DNA of 64,000 bases from DASUPK01 sp963728875 (GTDB lineage: Bacteria; Actinomycetota; Thermoleophilia; Solirubrobacterales; 70-9). Below the pieces are notes generated by a model. It was not told where the DNA came from. It saw only the letters and a list, made by a program, of their open reading frames with translations, and made no database searches. Both the position numbers and the translations under genes were made by a program. The DNA is taken from NCBI GenBank assembly GCA_963728875.1, contig CAVSLJ010000002.1:690305-754304 (forward strand), given 5' to 3'. Positions 46,871-56,588 of the stretch are shown piece after piece. How positions within the stretch are numbered: position 1 is the first letter of the stretch; the number at the start of each line of letters is the position of its first letter.

Positions 46871-47973
46871 CGATCTTCAAGAGCCTCGAGCCGGGCTGGC
46901 GCGAGCTGGCCGAGCGTCGCGGAAACGCCTTTCTGACGCCCGAGTGGTTCCGCAGCTGGTTCCGACACTACGGCGACGAGGCCACCACGCTGGTGGCGGG
47001 GGTTCGCCACCCCGACGGCAGCCTGAGAGGTCTGCTTCCGCTCTCGTTGCAGCCGGGCCGGACGGGCGTCGCGCAGTTCGCAGGCAGCAACCTTGGTGAT
47101 TATTTCCTTCCGGTTTGTGAGGCCGGCGATGAGGAGGAGGTCGCCGCGGCGGCCGGTGAAGCTCTGGCGGCTACGGACCTCAAGTGGGGGATCCTGGCAT
47201 TCCGCAACGTCGACTGCGAGCGGCCTTGGGTCGAGAGCCTGGCCGACGCGACCGGTGCGCGCCTGAAGGTTCGAGAACGTGTCGCCGGTGAGCTGCCCTG
47301 GATTCGCCTGTCGCAGCATGATCACTGGGAGGGCTATCTGAAGAGTCGCAGCTCCAACATGCGACAGCAGATACGACGACTGCGGCGCCGGGCCGCCCGC
47401 AACCATTCATTGCGGATCCGGTCTAGCGAAGACCCCGCATGATCAAGAGCGACATGCAGACGCTCTTTGAGCTTCACGATCGGCGTTTTGGGGCCCACTC
47501 CTCCCTACGGAGCGAAGACCGTCCGCGCCTTCCACGCGACTTCGCCGCCGCGGCGCAGGAGCGCGGTTGGCTGCGACTCTGGTTCCTCGAGCTCGACGGA
47601 CAAGCCGCGGCCGCTTGGTACGGATGGCGGCTTGGCGATCGCTACTCCTATCTACAACAGCGGATTCGATCCGAACTGGGACGAGGTTAGGCCCGGGTTC
47701 ATCCTGATGTCGGCGGTGATCGAAGCAGCCTTCGCGGAGGGGGCTGAGCAGTTTGACTTCCTGCTCGGGAGCGAGGCATACAAGGCCCGCTTCGCCGATG
47801 AAAGTCGCCAAGTCAGTGAGGTGATCGTCTCGCGTGCGTTTCCCCATCCGGCGTCCGCACTTTCCTGGGCGGAGCTTGGAGCGCGCCGCGTTGGACGGTC
47901 CTTGCCTGCTTCCATACAGAGGCGACTTGGTGCCCTAACGGCACGATCAAGAGTTCGAGGACCACGGCGCTAG
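46871..47973 (+). CDS. CelD/FemAB-like acyltransferase (GNAT fold; frameshifted)
   Basis: Frame begins TIFKSLEPGWRELAERRG with TPEWFRSWFRHYGDE, LRGLLPLSLQPG, LGDYFLPV and KSRSSNMRQQIRRLRRRA, then after shifts near 47,430, 47,490 and 47,665 RGWLRLWFLELDGQAAAAWY, YNSGFDPNWDEVRPGFILMS and FDFLLGSEAYKARFADE. These are the blocks of the Acetyltransf_6 (CelD) family found in exopolysaccharide loci, thought to acylate the polymer. The first codon of this frame is ACG immediately after an in-frame TAG, so the real start (probably ATG) is obscured. Confidence 0.8.
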
Positions 47974-49101
47974 TTGGGCGGCTGTCTCCGGCACCAAGCC
48001 CTCGAATGAGTTCGGCCCACTGCCCAGCCACCGCCTCGGGGGAATGGATCCGCCGAACATAGGCGCGTCCGTTTCGGCCTAGCTCGTCCCTGAGACCAGC
48101 GTCCCGCCACAGCGTCTCGGTCCGCGCGCGCAAGCGGTCCATCGATCCCCCCGCAACGACGCCCAGCCGATCGGCGACGATCCTTCCGTCCGGATCGTAG
48201 TCGAGGGAAATCACTGGGATTCCCCGCGCCCAGGCCTCCAAGAAGACGTTCGGCATTCCCTCCTTGGAAGAGGTCGACACCAACGCCTTGGTTCGATCCA
48301 ACTCCTCGAGGACCCTCGGACGAGGAAGGCCCTGAAACAGCTCCAGGTTGCCGATCCCGGCTCCAATGTCCTCCACGCGCTCGGTCAGGGAAGGATCGAC
48401 AGCGATGTACAGCATCCGGAACCGGAGCTCCGGTAGAGATTCCGCAAGCTCGAGGAAAGCGAGCGGGCGCTTGTACTCAACCACCCTTCCAACCCAGAGC
48501 ATCGCGTCACCACCGTCATGCTCCGCCTCGACAGGCTCGGCGAAGCTCGGCACCAGGGCAAAGGGCTCGACCCCGATCCGTCTCGCCAAGCTCGAGCTGC
48601 TCTCGTCGCTGCACGACGACCAGGTCGACCGCCTTGAACCAAATTCTGGAGAGGAGATCGACTCCACGACGCCTGATCGGGGCGATGGAAATCGAAGTCG
48701 AGATCGTTTGCTGCCGAGAAGATGAGCTTCCGACGATGCAGGCGAGTGAACAGGGCCGCGGCGAGCGATGACCGGAGCTCCGCCGCGGAAGATGTATGTG
48801 CGAGCGTCAGCTCGGGACAGGGCGCGCCATACGTTGACCATCTCTGCCAGCTTGCCGACCAGCCGTCGGTCGCCGGCGTAGGATGCTCGCTCGGTCAATT
48901 CCGGTAGCGGCTGTTTAATCGACCTCGGGCGATGAATGGGGTAGGTGATCAGGCCAACGCGAAGGCCCTTGGCGACCAGACCCAACGCCAGGAGGGCCAT
49001 TTGAAGCTCGGCCCCCCCGCCCTCCTGTCGACGGGCCTCACCGGTGACGCCTCCGGCCTCGAAGTAGAGGCACGAGCCGGGCGAGTAGATCGCAACGTCA
49101 T
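47971..49101 (-). CDS. GT4-family glycosyltransferase (frameshifted)
   Basis: GT-B enzyme. N-terminus ends up as VAIYSPGSCLYFEAGGVTG, then AELQMALLALGLVAKGLRVG. The C-terminal domain is AMLWVGRVVEYKRPLAFLEL, NLELFQGLPRPRVLEELDRT and STSSKEGMPNVFLEAWARGI (E-x7-E). ATG 49,101 overlaps the stop of the epimerase (ATGA) and fits the operon, with one indel straight after it; other damage lies in the 48,560-48,760 region. In the annotated frame the end runs to 47,813 antisense to the acyltransferase; a one-base correction ends it near 47,971. Confidence 0.82.
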
Positions 49102-50107
49102 GTCTTGCGTGGCGTCCTCTTGAGCCTGACGGAACCTTCGCCAGGACACTACGCCGTCGTACTCGTGTCCGGCTGTCCCCTGCTGCGCGGCCAGTTGCCG
49201 CGCCAAACCCTCCTCCAGCCCGGTTCGTGGCGAGTAGCCGAGGTCCTCACGTGCCTCTGCTCGTATCGGCGCCGGTCTTGCGCGCGTCTCCAGGCATGGC
49301 CGACAGCTTTTCGACCTTGAGGGGCCGCTCGAGCAATTCCCCGAGCACCCGGATCACGTCAAGGACCGTCGCATGATTGCCTCCCGCGACATTGTAGGTG
49401 CCGCCCACTTCACCGCGCTCAGCCGCAGCAATCGTCGCGGCGACCGCGTCCGCGACGAAAGTGAAATCTCTCTCCTGGAGCCCATCCCCAAGCACCTTGA
49501 TCTCTCGATCCTCGAGAGCGGCGGCGATGAATCGATTGAATGCCATATCGGGGCGCTGGCGTGGACCGAAGATCGTGAAGTACCGAACGGAGACTGTCGG
49601 CACATCGAGGCCTAGTGCGTACAAGCGACAGAGGTGTTCGCCAGCCAGCTTCGTGACGCCGTAGGGCGACACTGGTCTGGGCAGTTCCCCTTCCGCCGTT
49701 GGAAAGTGCTCGGCGTCGCCGTAAATCGATGATGATGAGGCATATACGAATCGTCCGGGTCTGACTTCGCGGGCGACCTCGAGCAAACGTTGGGTGCTGA
49801 GCACGTTGTCCTGCACGTAAGTATCGAATTCGCTTCCCCAGCTGCTGCGCACCCCGGCCTGTCCGGCCAGGTGGTAAACGACGTCGGCTCCATCAAGCAA
49901 CTGCTCCAGCGGAGCTTCATTTATGTCCGCCTCGACGAACTGGAAGCGCTCCGCGCTCGTGAGAAGCGTGAGATTACGGCGTTTGATTTCCGGGTCGTAG
50001 TAGTCGGAGAGCCGATCGATGCCGGTGACGTCAGCGCCATCCCTGACCAGGGACTCGGCCAGGTGCGACCCGATGAAGCCTGCAACGCCCGTGACGACTG
50101 CCTTCAT
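49098..50107 (-). CDS. NAD-dependent sugar epimerase/dehydratase (SDR; frameshift near the C-terminus)
   Basis: Extended SDR: NAD-binding MKAVVTGVAGFIGSHLAESL (G-x-x-G-x-x-G), VVYHLAGQAGVRSSW, catalytic SSSSIYGD with SPYGVTKLAGEH (Y-x-x-x-K) and FGPRQRPDMAFNRFI. It probably makes a UDP- or GDP-sugar used by the neighbouring glycosyltransferases, similar to UDP-glucuronate/galactose 4-epimerases. A frame change near 49,265 precedes the last part (YSPRTGLEEGLARQLAAQQ). Start ATG 50,107; the upstream GT ends 28 bp earlier. Confidence 0.88.
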
Positions 50108-50135
50108 TCGCCCAAGAATATTGTGGTGGTTCGTC

Positions 50136-51402
50136 TCATGTCCCCGAGGATCCCTTGGGTGCGAAACCTGGCATAGGCGCCTGACGCCCGTCCACCACGC
50201 CGCGAAGGACACGCTCGAGCTCGGCGATCCCGCGTTCTCTCGAGATTCACCTCACCGAACGCGCGGGCCCCGCGGCCAACCGGTCACGGAGCGTGTCGTC
50301 TTCCCTGAGGCGACGCACCGCAGATGCCAGCTCGCCGGCATCCCCGGGCCGGATGCTGAGCCCGGCCTCTGCCTCGGTCGCGAGCCGGCTCGTTTCCCCG
50401 GCGGCGGAGACTATTACTGGGCGCCCGACGGCACAGCAGTCATAGAGCTTCGAGAGGACCATTCCATCGAGATCAGGTGCCGGTGCCCGCGAGGCGAGCA
50501 GGGCGTCCGAGGCGCGCATCAGCTCTGCTGCCTCCGCCGGCGGGACCGCGTCGCGAAACACGACCTGGTCGCCGGCACGTCTGAGGCCAGCCGTTCGAGA
50601 GCCGTTCCGCGCGGCTTCCATCTCCGATCAGGACCAGCTGAAAGCCTTCGCCGAGCTCGCGTGCTGCATCGATCGCAGTCTCCAGGCCCGCGACCATGCC
50701 CAGGTTCCCTGCGTAAGTCCAGCGGAAGAGGTCGTCACGGTTCGCCCAGTAGCTCCTGGCGTCGGAGAGTGGGCGCCCGCCTCCAGGAATTCCCCAGTGG
50801 TCCCATTCGTGATCACCGCCACCTTGCCCGCACCCCCGCGGGCCTCGACCCGGCGACCCGAGGGCACTCCGTGGTGACCGTGATCGCGGCGGCGGATCTG
50901 TACAGCCGGCGCTCGAAGCGTTGAGCCGCGCGCAGCAGTGGCCCCTCGCCCACTGTCCGAGCGCGACGCGGCGTCCGGCCATAGGTCGCGGACATCCATG
51001 ACCCACGGCCGGCGCTGGACGCACCGCGAGCCGCCAATCCCACCCCCCCACCGGCAAGGGCGGCGAGGATGCGAGGATCACATCCGCACGGCGCACGGCG
51101 CATGCGACGATCGTGCCGGTGAGCCCGAAGGAGACGTAGTTGGCCAGGACGCGAACGGCGGGCGTCCTTCGAGGAAGCAAGATGGACCCATACGTAACGG
51201 ACCTCGCGCCGTCCATCTCCCGACGATCGACCAATCGGCCGCCATAGCCAGTGGCCACCACGCCGACCGGATGGTGGGGCACCTCGCAGACCACCTCGAC
51301 GTCGTGACCCCGCCGCACCAAGCCTGCAGCGAATGCGTGCACCCGATTCGCCGCCGCGTTGATCTCCGGTGCGAAGTACTGGCTGACGATAAGGATCCGC
51401 AT
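50136..51402 (-). CDS. GT4-family glycosyltransferase, WbuB-like (several frameshifts)
   Basis: Begins MRILIVSQYFAPEINAAANR, RRGHDVEVVCEVPHHPVGVV and VLANYVSFGLTGTIVACAVR, the start of the WbuB/GT4 group, then YAGNLGMVAGLETAIDAARE, FQLVLIGDGSRA, VVFRDAVPPAEAAELMRASD and KLYDCCAVGRPVIVSAAGET. At least four indels occur between 51,050 and 50,250. The repaired C-terminus (ELERVLRGVVDGRQ) ends at TGA 50,136. It is 4 bp downstream of the DegT gene, in the same operon. Confidence 0.85.
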
Positions 51403-51406
51403 TCGG

Positions 51407-52549
51407 TCAACCCCTGGCTAGGGCCGCCAACGCCCGCTCGAGGGAGTCGACCACCAACCCGATCTGCTCCTCGGAGATCGTTGGGAAGAGCGGCAGGGTC
51501 ACCGCGTGCCGCGAGTAGTCCTCGGTGATCGGCAGGCTGGTGCCATCGTCGTAGATGCTGAAGCGGTGAACCGGCAGGTAGTGCAGGCTGGTCTGTACAC
51601 CGGCCTCCTCGAGCCGCGTGCGGACCGCGGCGCGGTCGATCCCCTCGTCGAGAACTATCGTGAACAGGTGGTGCGCCTGCTTGTCTCCTGGGACGTCCGG
51701 CATGGTGAGCGTGACTCCCTCGACCGGCCCGAGCAACCCGCGATATGCGCTCACGGCCGCGGCCCGCCTCTCGTTGTCGGTGTCCAGACGGCCCAGTCGC
51801 GCGGTCGCCAGGGTCGCACGGGGCTCGTCGATTCGATAGTTGAACCCCAGGTCGATCACGTCGTAGCCGCTCGCGTGCCCCTGCTGGCGATCCCAGCTGA
51901 TCGCCGTCATCCCGTGCGAGCGGAGTAGCTTCACCCTGGCCGCGAAATCGTCGTCGTCGGTGACCACCATTCCGCCCTCTCCCACGGGCAGGTTCTTGTT
52001 CGAGAAGAAGCTGAATGCACCGGCCAACCCAAAGGTCCCGACGTGCCGCCCATCCCGATAGCCGCCGAGGCCGTGTGCCGCGTCCTCGAGCAGGATCACC
52101 CCGCGGTCGGCGGCGAGCGCGGCCAGCTCTGCGCTGGCGCCGGGGTGGCCGCCGTAGGTCATGTTCATGATCGCCTTGGTCTTGTCGGTGATCGCAGCGG
52201 CCGTCTGCTCGGCGGAGAGCCAGGGGCGATCGAGCGCGACGACGTCGGCGAAGACCGGGGTCGCGCCCGTGTAGCGGATCGCGTTCGCCGTGGCGACGAA
52301 GGTGAGCGACGGAACCACGACCTCGTCCCCGGGCCCGAGACCGGCCGCAAGGCAGATCAGGTGGAGCGCGGCCGTGCCGTTCGTCACGGCGATGGCGTGC
52401 CGAGAAGCCGTGTATTCGGCGAATCGCTCCTCGAGTTCGGCCGTCCGGGGGCCCATGCTGAGCCAGCCGCTTCGGTAGGTGTCGGCCACCTCCGCGATCT
52501 CGTCCTCCCCGATCTCGACGTCGGCGAGGGGAACTCGCCAATCAGGCAT
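51407..52549 (-). CDS. DegT/DnrJ/EryC1/StrS aminotransferase
   Basis: PLP-dependent sugar aminotransferase of 380 residues that converts a 4-keto (or 3-keto) nucleotide sugar to an amino sugar. Lys185 in FFSNKNLPVGEGGM is the PLP lysine, Asp156 (LLEDAAHG) and the TNGTAAL start loop agree. Start ATG 52,549 (MPDWRVPLADVEIGEDEIAE) overlaps by 8 bp the stop of the nucleotidyltransferase gene, so translation is coupled. The upstream 4,6-dehydratase-like SDR supplies a ketosugar; together they make an amino-deoxy sugar. Confidence 0.93.
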   Translation of the reverse strand: MPDWRVPLADVEIGEDEIAEVADTYRSGWLSMGPRTAELEERFAEYTASRHAIAVTNGTAALHLICLAAGLGPGDEVVVPSLTFVATANAIRYTGATPVFADVVALDRPWLSAEQTAAAITDKTKAIMNMTYGGHPGASAELAALAADRGVILLEDAAHGLGGYRDGRHVGTFGLAGAFSFFSNKNLPVGEGGMVVTDDDDFAARVKLLRSHGMTAISWDRQQGHASGYDVIDLGFNYRIDEPRATLATARLGRLDTDNERRAAAVSAYRGLLGPVEGVTLTMPDVPGDKQAHHLFTIVLDEGIDRAAVRTRLEEAGVQTSLHYLPVHRFSIYDDGTSLPITEDYSRHAVTLPLFPTISEEQIGLVVDSLERALAALARG

Positions 52550-53246
52550 GCTCGAAGATCTCGGGGTGAGCCTCGATCTCGGCGGTCGCGCGCTCGTGCT
52601 CGCCGACCGTCCCGATGTCGAACCAGACGCCGGGCCCGGAGTAGACCGCGACCTTGCGTCCGGCCTCCAGCATCGCGTTGACGACATCGGGGAAGTCGAA
52701 GTGGCGCGGGGGGATCAGCTCGACGACATCGGGGTCGTAGACGTAGACCCCCATGCTGACGTCGAAGCGCATCGTCGGCTTCTCCACATACTCCATGACG
52801 AAGCCGTCGTCGGACTCGATCACCCCGAGGTCGATGTCGACGTTCTTCTTGTGGGTGGCGATCGTGATGCCGCCCTCGTGGCCGCGATGGAAGCGCATCA
52901 GCTGGGCGTAGTCGAGGGTGGTGAGCACGTCGCCGTTCATCGCCAGGAAGGGCTCGTTCAGGTTCTCGAGCATCGTCAGCGCGCCGGCGGTACCGAGGGG
53001 GGCGTCTTCCCAGACATAGTTGAGCTCCATACCCTTCGGCAGCTCGATGCTGTCCAGGTACGCCTTGATCAGCCCGCCGAGATGACCGACCGACAGGTCG
53101 ATTTGATTGAAGCCGTTGTGGCCGAGCTGGCGGAGGACGAGCTCGAGGATGGGCCGATCGGCGACCGGGATCAGCGGTTTTGGCAGCACCGTGGTGTACG
53201 GGCGAAGTCGTGTCCCCTTGCCTCCGGCGAGAATCACCGCTCGCAT
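52542..53246 (-). CDS. Sugar-phosphate nucleotidyltransferase
   Basis: 234 residues, RmlA/GMP-type nucleotidyltransferase. The N-terminal signature MRAVILAGGKGTRLRPYTTV (G-G-x-G-T-R-L-x-P-x-T) and PKPLIPVADRPILE are complete, with the metal Asp in MNGDVLTTLD. It couples a sugar-1-phosphate to NTP, giving the activated precursor for the SDR/DegT pair. One base separates it from the SDR gene and it overlaps the DegT gene by 8 bp. Confidence 0.93.
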   Translation of the reverse strand: MRAVILAGGKGTRLRPYTTVLPKPLIPVADRPILELVLRQLGHNGFNQIDLSVGHLGGLIKAYLDSIELPKGMELNYVWEDAPLGTAGALTMLENLNEPFLAMNGDVLTTLDYAQLMRFHRGHEGGITIATHKKNVDIDLGVIESDDGFVMEYVEKPTMRFDVSMGVYVYDPDVVELIPPRHFDFPDVVNAMLEAGRKVAVYSGPGVWFDIGTVGEHERATAEIEAHPEIFEHA

Positions 53247-53247
53247 C

Positions 53248-54240
53248 TCAGATCGCGTAGTCCCCGGCCGGCGTCAATGGCGGACGATCCTCCAGCCAGC
53301 GCATCGTCTTCTCGAGGCCCTCCCGCAATGGGGTCTGCGCCTGCCATCCGGTGGTCTCCGTCATCCGGCTCGGATCGGACAGCAACCGGTTCACCTCGCT
53401 CTGCTCGGGACGAACGCGCTGCTCTTCCTGGACCACCTGGAGGTCATGCCCGACCAGCGACTCGACGATCTCGATCAGCTCCCCGACCGAGATGTCCTCC
53501 CCGGTACCCAGCTGCAGCGTTTCTCCGGCCACGCCGTCCGCCTCGGCGGCGGCGATGAAACCGCTGACCGTGTCCGAGACGTACGTGAGATCTCGACGAG
53601 GCTCAAGCGATCCGATGCGGACGGTGTCCCCGCTCAAGGCCTGAGCAAGGATCGTCGGGATCACGGCCCGGGTCGACTGGCGTGGCCCGTACGTGTTGAA
53701 TGGCCGCAGCAGGGTCACCGGCAGTCCGTAGGTGCGATGAAAGCTGAGGGCGAGCTGATCCGCGCCGATTTTGCTCGCCGCATATGGAGAGTAGGCGGAC
53801 ACCGGATGTGCCGCCGTGATCGGGAACTCGAGCGCATTGCCGTACACCTCGGAAGTAGAGGTGTGCACGACGGAGCGTGGTGATCCGGCCCGGCTCGCCT
53901 GCAGCACGTTCAGGGTCCCGAGGACGTTCGTCTCGAAATAGTCGCGCGGGTTGACGAACGAATAGGGGATCGCGATCAGCGCCGCGAGGTGGAAGACGAC
54001 CTCGCTCCCCTCGACCACCGCGGCGGCGGACTCGGCGTCACGTACGTCGCCCGCCACTGTCTCAACCTCTGAGACCACGGCCTCCGGGATCCATTCGAGT
54101 GCCCCCTTGTCCCCGCGCGAGTTGTAACGAACCAGTGCGCGCACCGAGGCGCCCCCTGCCACGAGCCCTTCGACCAGATGGCTCCCGATGAATCCCCCCG
54201 CCCCTGTGACGGCGACCTTGGTGCCTGAAAGGCTGCTCAT
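53248..54240 (-). CDS. NAD-dependent nucleotide-sugar 4,6-dehydratase-like SDR
   Basis: 330-residue extended SDR: KVAVTGAGGFIGSHLVEGLV, LAALIAIPYSFVNPRDYFET, catalytic region VHTSTSEVYGN and SPYAASKIGADQLALSF (Y-x-x-x-K), then RPFNTYGPRQSTRAVIPTIL and SLEPRRDLTYVSD. The pattern TSTSEVYG and SYSPYAASK matches LegB-type/CDP- or UDP-sugar 4,6-dehydratases. First of a tightly packed six-gene minus-strand operon (SDR, nucleotidyltransferase, DegT, GT, epimerase, GT). Confidence 0.92.
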   Translation of the reverse strand: MSSLSGTKVAVTGAGGFIGSHLVEGLVAGGASVRALVRYNSRGDKGALEWIPEAVVSEVETVAGDVRDAESAAAVVEGSEVVFHLAALIAIPYSFVNPRDYFETNVLGTLNVLQASRAGSPRSVVHTSTSEVYGNALEFPITAAHPVSAYSPYAASKIGADQLALSFHRTYGLPVTLLRPFNTYGPRQSTRAVIPTILAQALSGDTVRIGSLEPRRDLTYVSDTVSGFIAAAEADGVAGETLQLGTGEDISVGELIEIVESLVGHDLQVVQEEQRVRPEQSEVNRLLSDPSRMTETTGWQAQTPLREGLEKTMRWLEDRPPLTPAGDYAI

Positions 54241-54296
54241 GGAAGTGGCGATCGTAGCCGAGCGCTCGGCGTACCAGCCGTCGCCGGCTGAGGTCC

Positions 54297-54569
54297 CTAT
54301 GGCTGGCCGAGGCCGCCCGTGCCGCCCGGAAGGCTCGATCCATTCTGGCTCGGGACGGAGGTTCCGCCGTTGGTCTGGGTTGCCACCGAGGTCGTGGTCT
54401 GGCTGGCGGTGGTGCTCCGGGAGCCGGTCGGAGTGCTCGTTGACTCGATCGCCTCTGTCGTCGTGGAGTTGTCGCCGTTGTTGTCGGCCGCGACGATGAT
54501 CAGTCCGACTGCCAGTCCAACCACCAACGCGAGCAAGATGCCGATCGTCCAGCGAGCACGCGTGTTCAC
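54297..54569 (-). CDS. Single-pass membrane protein with Ser/Thr-rich extracytoplasmic tail
   Basis: 90 residues: TRARWTIGILLALVVGLAVG is a membrane anchor at the N-terminus, then about 65 residues rich in Thr, Ser, Gly and Asn (STTTEAIESTSTP, GGTSVPSQNGSSLPGG). The tail has no LPXTG motif or fold. Position between the sugar operon and the arg cluster, 57 bp from either neighbour, does not reveal its role. It may be a glycosylated wall-spanning stub. Confidence 0.6.
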   Translation of the reverse strand: MNTRARWTIGILLALVVGLAVGLIIVAADNNGDNSTTTEAIESTSTPTGSRSTTASQTTTSVATQTNGGTSVPSQNGSSLPGGTGGLGQP

Positions 54570-54579
54570 AGACGCGATG

Positions 54580-55752
54580 CTAGCCGAGGGTCCGGCCGAT
54601 GATCTCGAGCGCCTCGTCGACCTCCGCCTCCCCGATGACCAGCGGCGGCAGCAAGCGCAGCGTGTCGTTGCCTATCGGGTTGACGATCAGGCCTTCGGCT
54701 AGCGCGGCGACGGCGGCTTGTTTCGCATCGACCCTCTTGAGCTTGGCTCCGACCATCAGCCCCCGGCCACGCACCTCGGCGACGGCATCGATCCGCTCGA
54801 GCCCAGCGGCGAGCCTGCCCCCCAGATCCCGCACCCGCCGCAGGAGCTCCGGGTCATCGAGAACGCCGAAGGCGGCCAGGGAGGCGGCGGCGATCAGCGG
54901 TCCGCCGGCGAAGGTCGAACCGTGATCGCCGCGTTCCAGGACCACCGCCGCCTCCGGGCTGGTGACACAGGCCCCTACCGGCAGACCCCCGCCGAGCGCC
55001 TTGGCCGTTGTCATCACGTCGGGCCGCACGGGCAGTTGCTCGTACGCCCAGAGCGAACCTGTCCTTCCCATCCCGGTCTGGATCTCGTCGAAAACCAGAA
55101 GCGCCCCGGTGGCGTCGCAGAGCTCGCGCGCCGTGGCGATCATCTCGTCGGGGACGACGTGAACCCCGGTCTCCCCCTGGATCGGCTCCAGCATCACAGC
55201 GGCCGTCCTGTCGCCGACCGCGGCTCTGAGCGAATCGACGCTGTCGCGTGGAACGGCGGGAAACCCCCGCAGATACGGCGTGAAGGCCTGATTGTCGGTG
55301 AGGCCCGGCGTGGCGGAGAGTGACCCCATCGTACGGCCGTGGAACGCACCCTCGAGCACGACGATCTCGGGCTTCGAGATCCCGCGGCCATGCGCGTGCT
55401 TGCGGACCAGCTTGATCGCGCACTCGTTGGCCTCGGTGCCGGAGTTGCAGAGAAACGCCCTTCCTCCCAGGCTCGACTCGCAGAGGCGCTGGGCGAGCCG
55501 GACGCCGCCCTCGGTCAGGTAGAGGTTCGAGGTGTGGGTGAGCTTGCCCACCTGCTCGCGCACCGCCTCGACGACCGCCGGATGACAGTGGCCGACGGAG
55601 CAGACCGAGATGCCCGCCAGAAAGTCCAGGTATTCCTTTCCCTCGGAATCCCAGACACGCGCGCCCTCCCCCCGCACGAGCTCCACGGGCGCGCGCGGGT
55701 AGGTCTGCATGACCCAACGGGACTCGAGCTCCTGCAGCTCCGCGAGCTTCAT
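54580..55752 (-). CDS. argD: Acetylornithine aminotransferase
   Basis: PLP enzyme converting N-acetylglutamate semialdehyde to N-acetylornithine. It starts MKLAELQELESRWVMQTYPR at ATG 55,752, with FLAGISVCSVGHCHPAVVEA, CNSGTEANECAIKLVRKHA, the Asp motif LLVFDEIQTGMGRTG and the PLP lysine in MTTAKALGGGLPVGA. 390 residues. The start overlaps the argB stop by 4 bp (ATGA). Confidence 0.95.
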   Translation of the reverse strand: MKLAELQELESRWVMQTYPRAPVELVRGEGARVWDSEGKEYLDFLAGISVCSVGHCHPAVVEAVREQVGKLTHTSNLYLTEGGVRLAQRLCESSLGGRAFLCNSGTEANECAIKLVRKHAHGRGISKPEIVVLEGAFHGRTMGSLSATPGLTDNQAFTPYLRGFPAVPRDSVDSLRAAVGDRTAAVMLEPIQGETGVHVVPDEMIATARELCDATGALLVFDEIQTGMGRTGSLWAYEQLPVRPDVMTTAKALGGGLPVGACVTSPEAAVVLERGDHGSTFAGGPLIAAASLAAFGVLDDPELLRRVRDLGGRLAAGLERIDAVAEVRGRGLMVGAKLKRVDAKQAAVAALAEGLIVNPIGNDTLRLLPPLVIGEAEVDEALEIIGRTLG

Positions 55753-56588
55753 TGAGTGATCTTGGTTCCGATGCCGGCGTCGGTGAAGAGCTCGAGCAGC
55801 AGCGTGTGCGGACGGCGCCCGTCGACGATGTGCGCCGCCTGCACTCCGCCGGAGATCGCGTCGACGCATGCCGTCAGCTTCGGGCGCATGCCGCCCTCGA
55901 CCCCATCGAGGGCGGCGCGGACCTCGCCGGCGGTCGCCTGGGAGATGCGGGAGTCAGGGTCGTCCGGGTCCCGCAGCCAGCCGTCGACATCCGTGAGGAA
56001 GATCGCCTTGTGCGCGGGCATCGCGGCCGCGACCTTGCCCGCCGCCTCGTCGGCGTTGACGTTGTAGGAAGCGCCTTCGCGGTCAGTGCCGACCGAGGCG
56101 ATCACGGGGATGTAGTCCTCGGCGATGTGCTCGATCACGTCGACGTTCACCTTCTCGATCTCGCCGACGAAGCCGACGTCCGCCGATTGCCCAACCGGCT
56201 TGACCTCGAAGAGCGAGCCGTCCTCGCCGCCGAGCCCGACGGCCGGCTGGCCGTGGCGGTTGAGCCTGGTGAGGATGTCCGAGTTGATCTTGCCGAGCAG
56301 CACCATCTTGGCCACCTCGACCGTCTCGGCATCGGACACGCGCAGGCCCTCGACGAACTTCACCTCCATCCCCATCCGCTCCATGTAGTGGGTGATCTCC
56401 GGCCCGCCGCCGTGGACGATGATCGGGTTCATGCCGACGTACTTGAGGAGGACCACGTCCCGCGCGAAGGCCTCGCGGAGCTCCTCGTCCCGCATGGCGG
56501 CGCCGCCGTACTTGATGACGATCGTGCGGCCGTGGAACTGCCTGATGTAGGGCAGCGCCTCGAGGAGTGTCTCGACGGACGAGGTCAT
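55749..56588 (-). CDS. argB: Acetylglutamate kinase
   Basis: 279-residue amino-acid-kinase-fold enzyme phosphorylating N-acetylglutamate. TIVIKYGGAAMRDEELREAF and NPIIVHGGGPEITHYMERMG are the phosphate-binding loops, VKFVEGLRVSDAETVEVAKM and the C-terminal GGMRPKLTACVDAISGGV complete the fold. Overlaps argD and argJ by 4 bp each, so it is translationally coupled on both sides. Confidence 0.97.
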   Translation of the reverse strand: MTSSVETLLEALPYIRQFHGRTIVIKYGGAAMRDEELREAFARDVVLLKYVGMNPIIVHGGGPEITHYMERMGMEVKFVEGLRVSDAETVEVAKMVLLGKINSDILTRLNRHGQPAVGLGGEDGSLFEVKPVGQSADVGFVGEIEKVNVDVIEHIAEDYIPVIASVGTDREGASYNVNADEAAGKVAAAMPAHKAIFLTDVDGWLRDPDDPDSRISQATAGEVRAALDGVEGGMRPKLTACVDAISGGVQAAHIVDGRRPHTLLLELFTDAGIGTKITQ

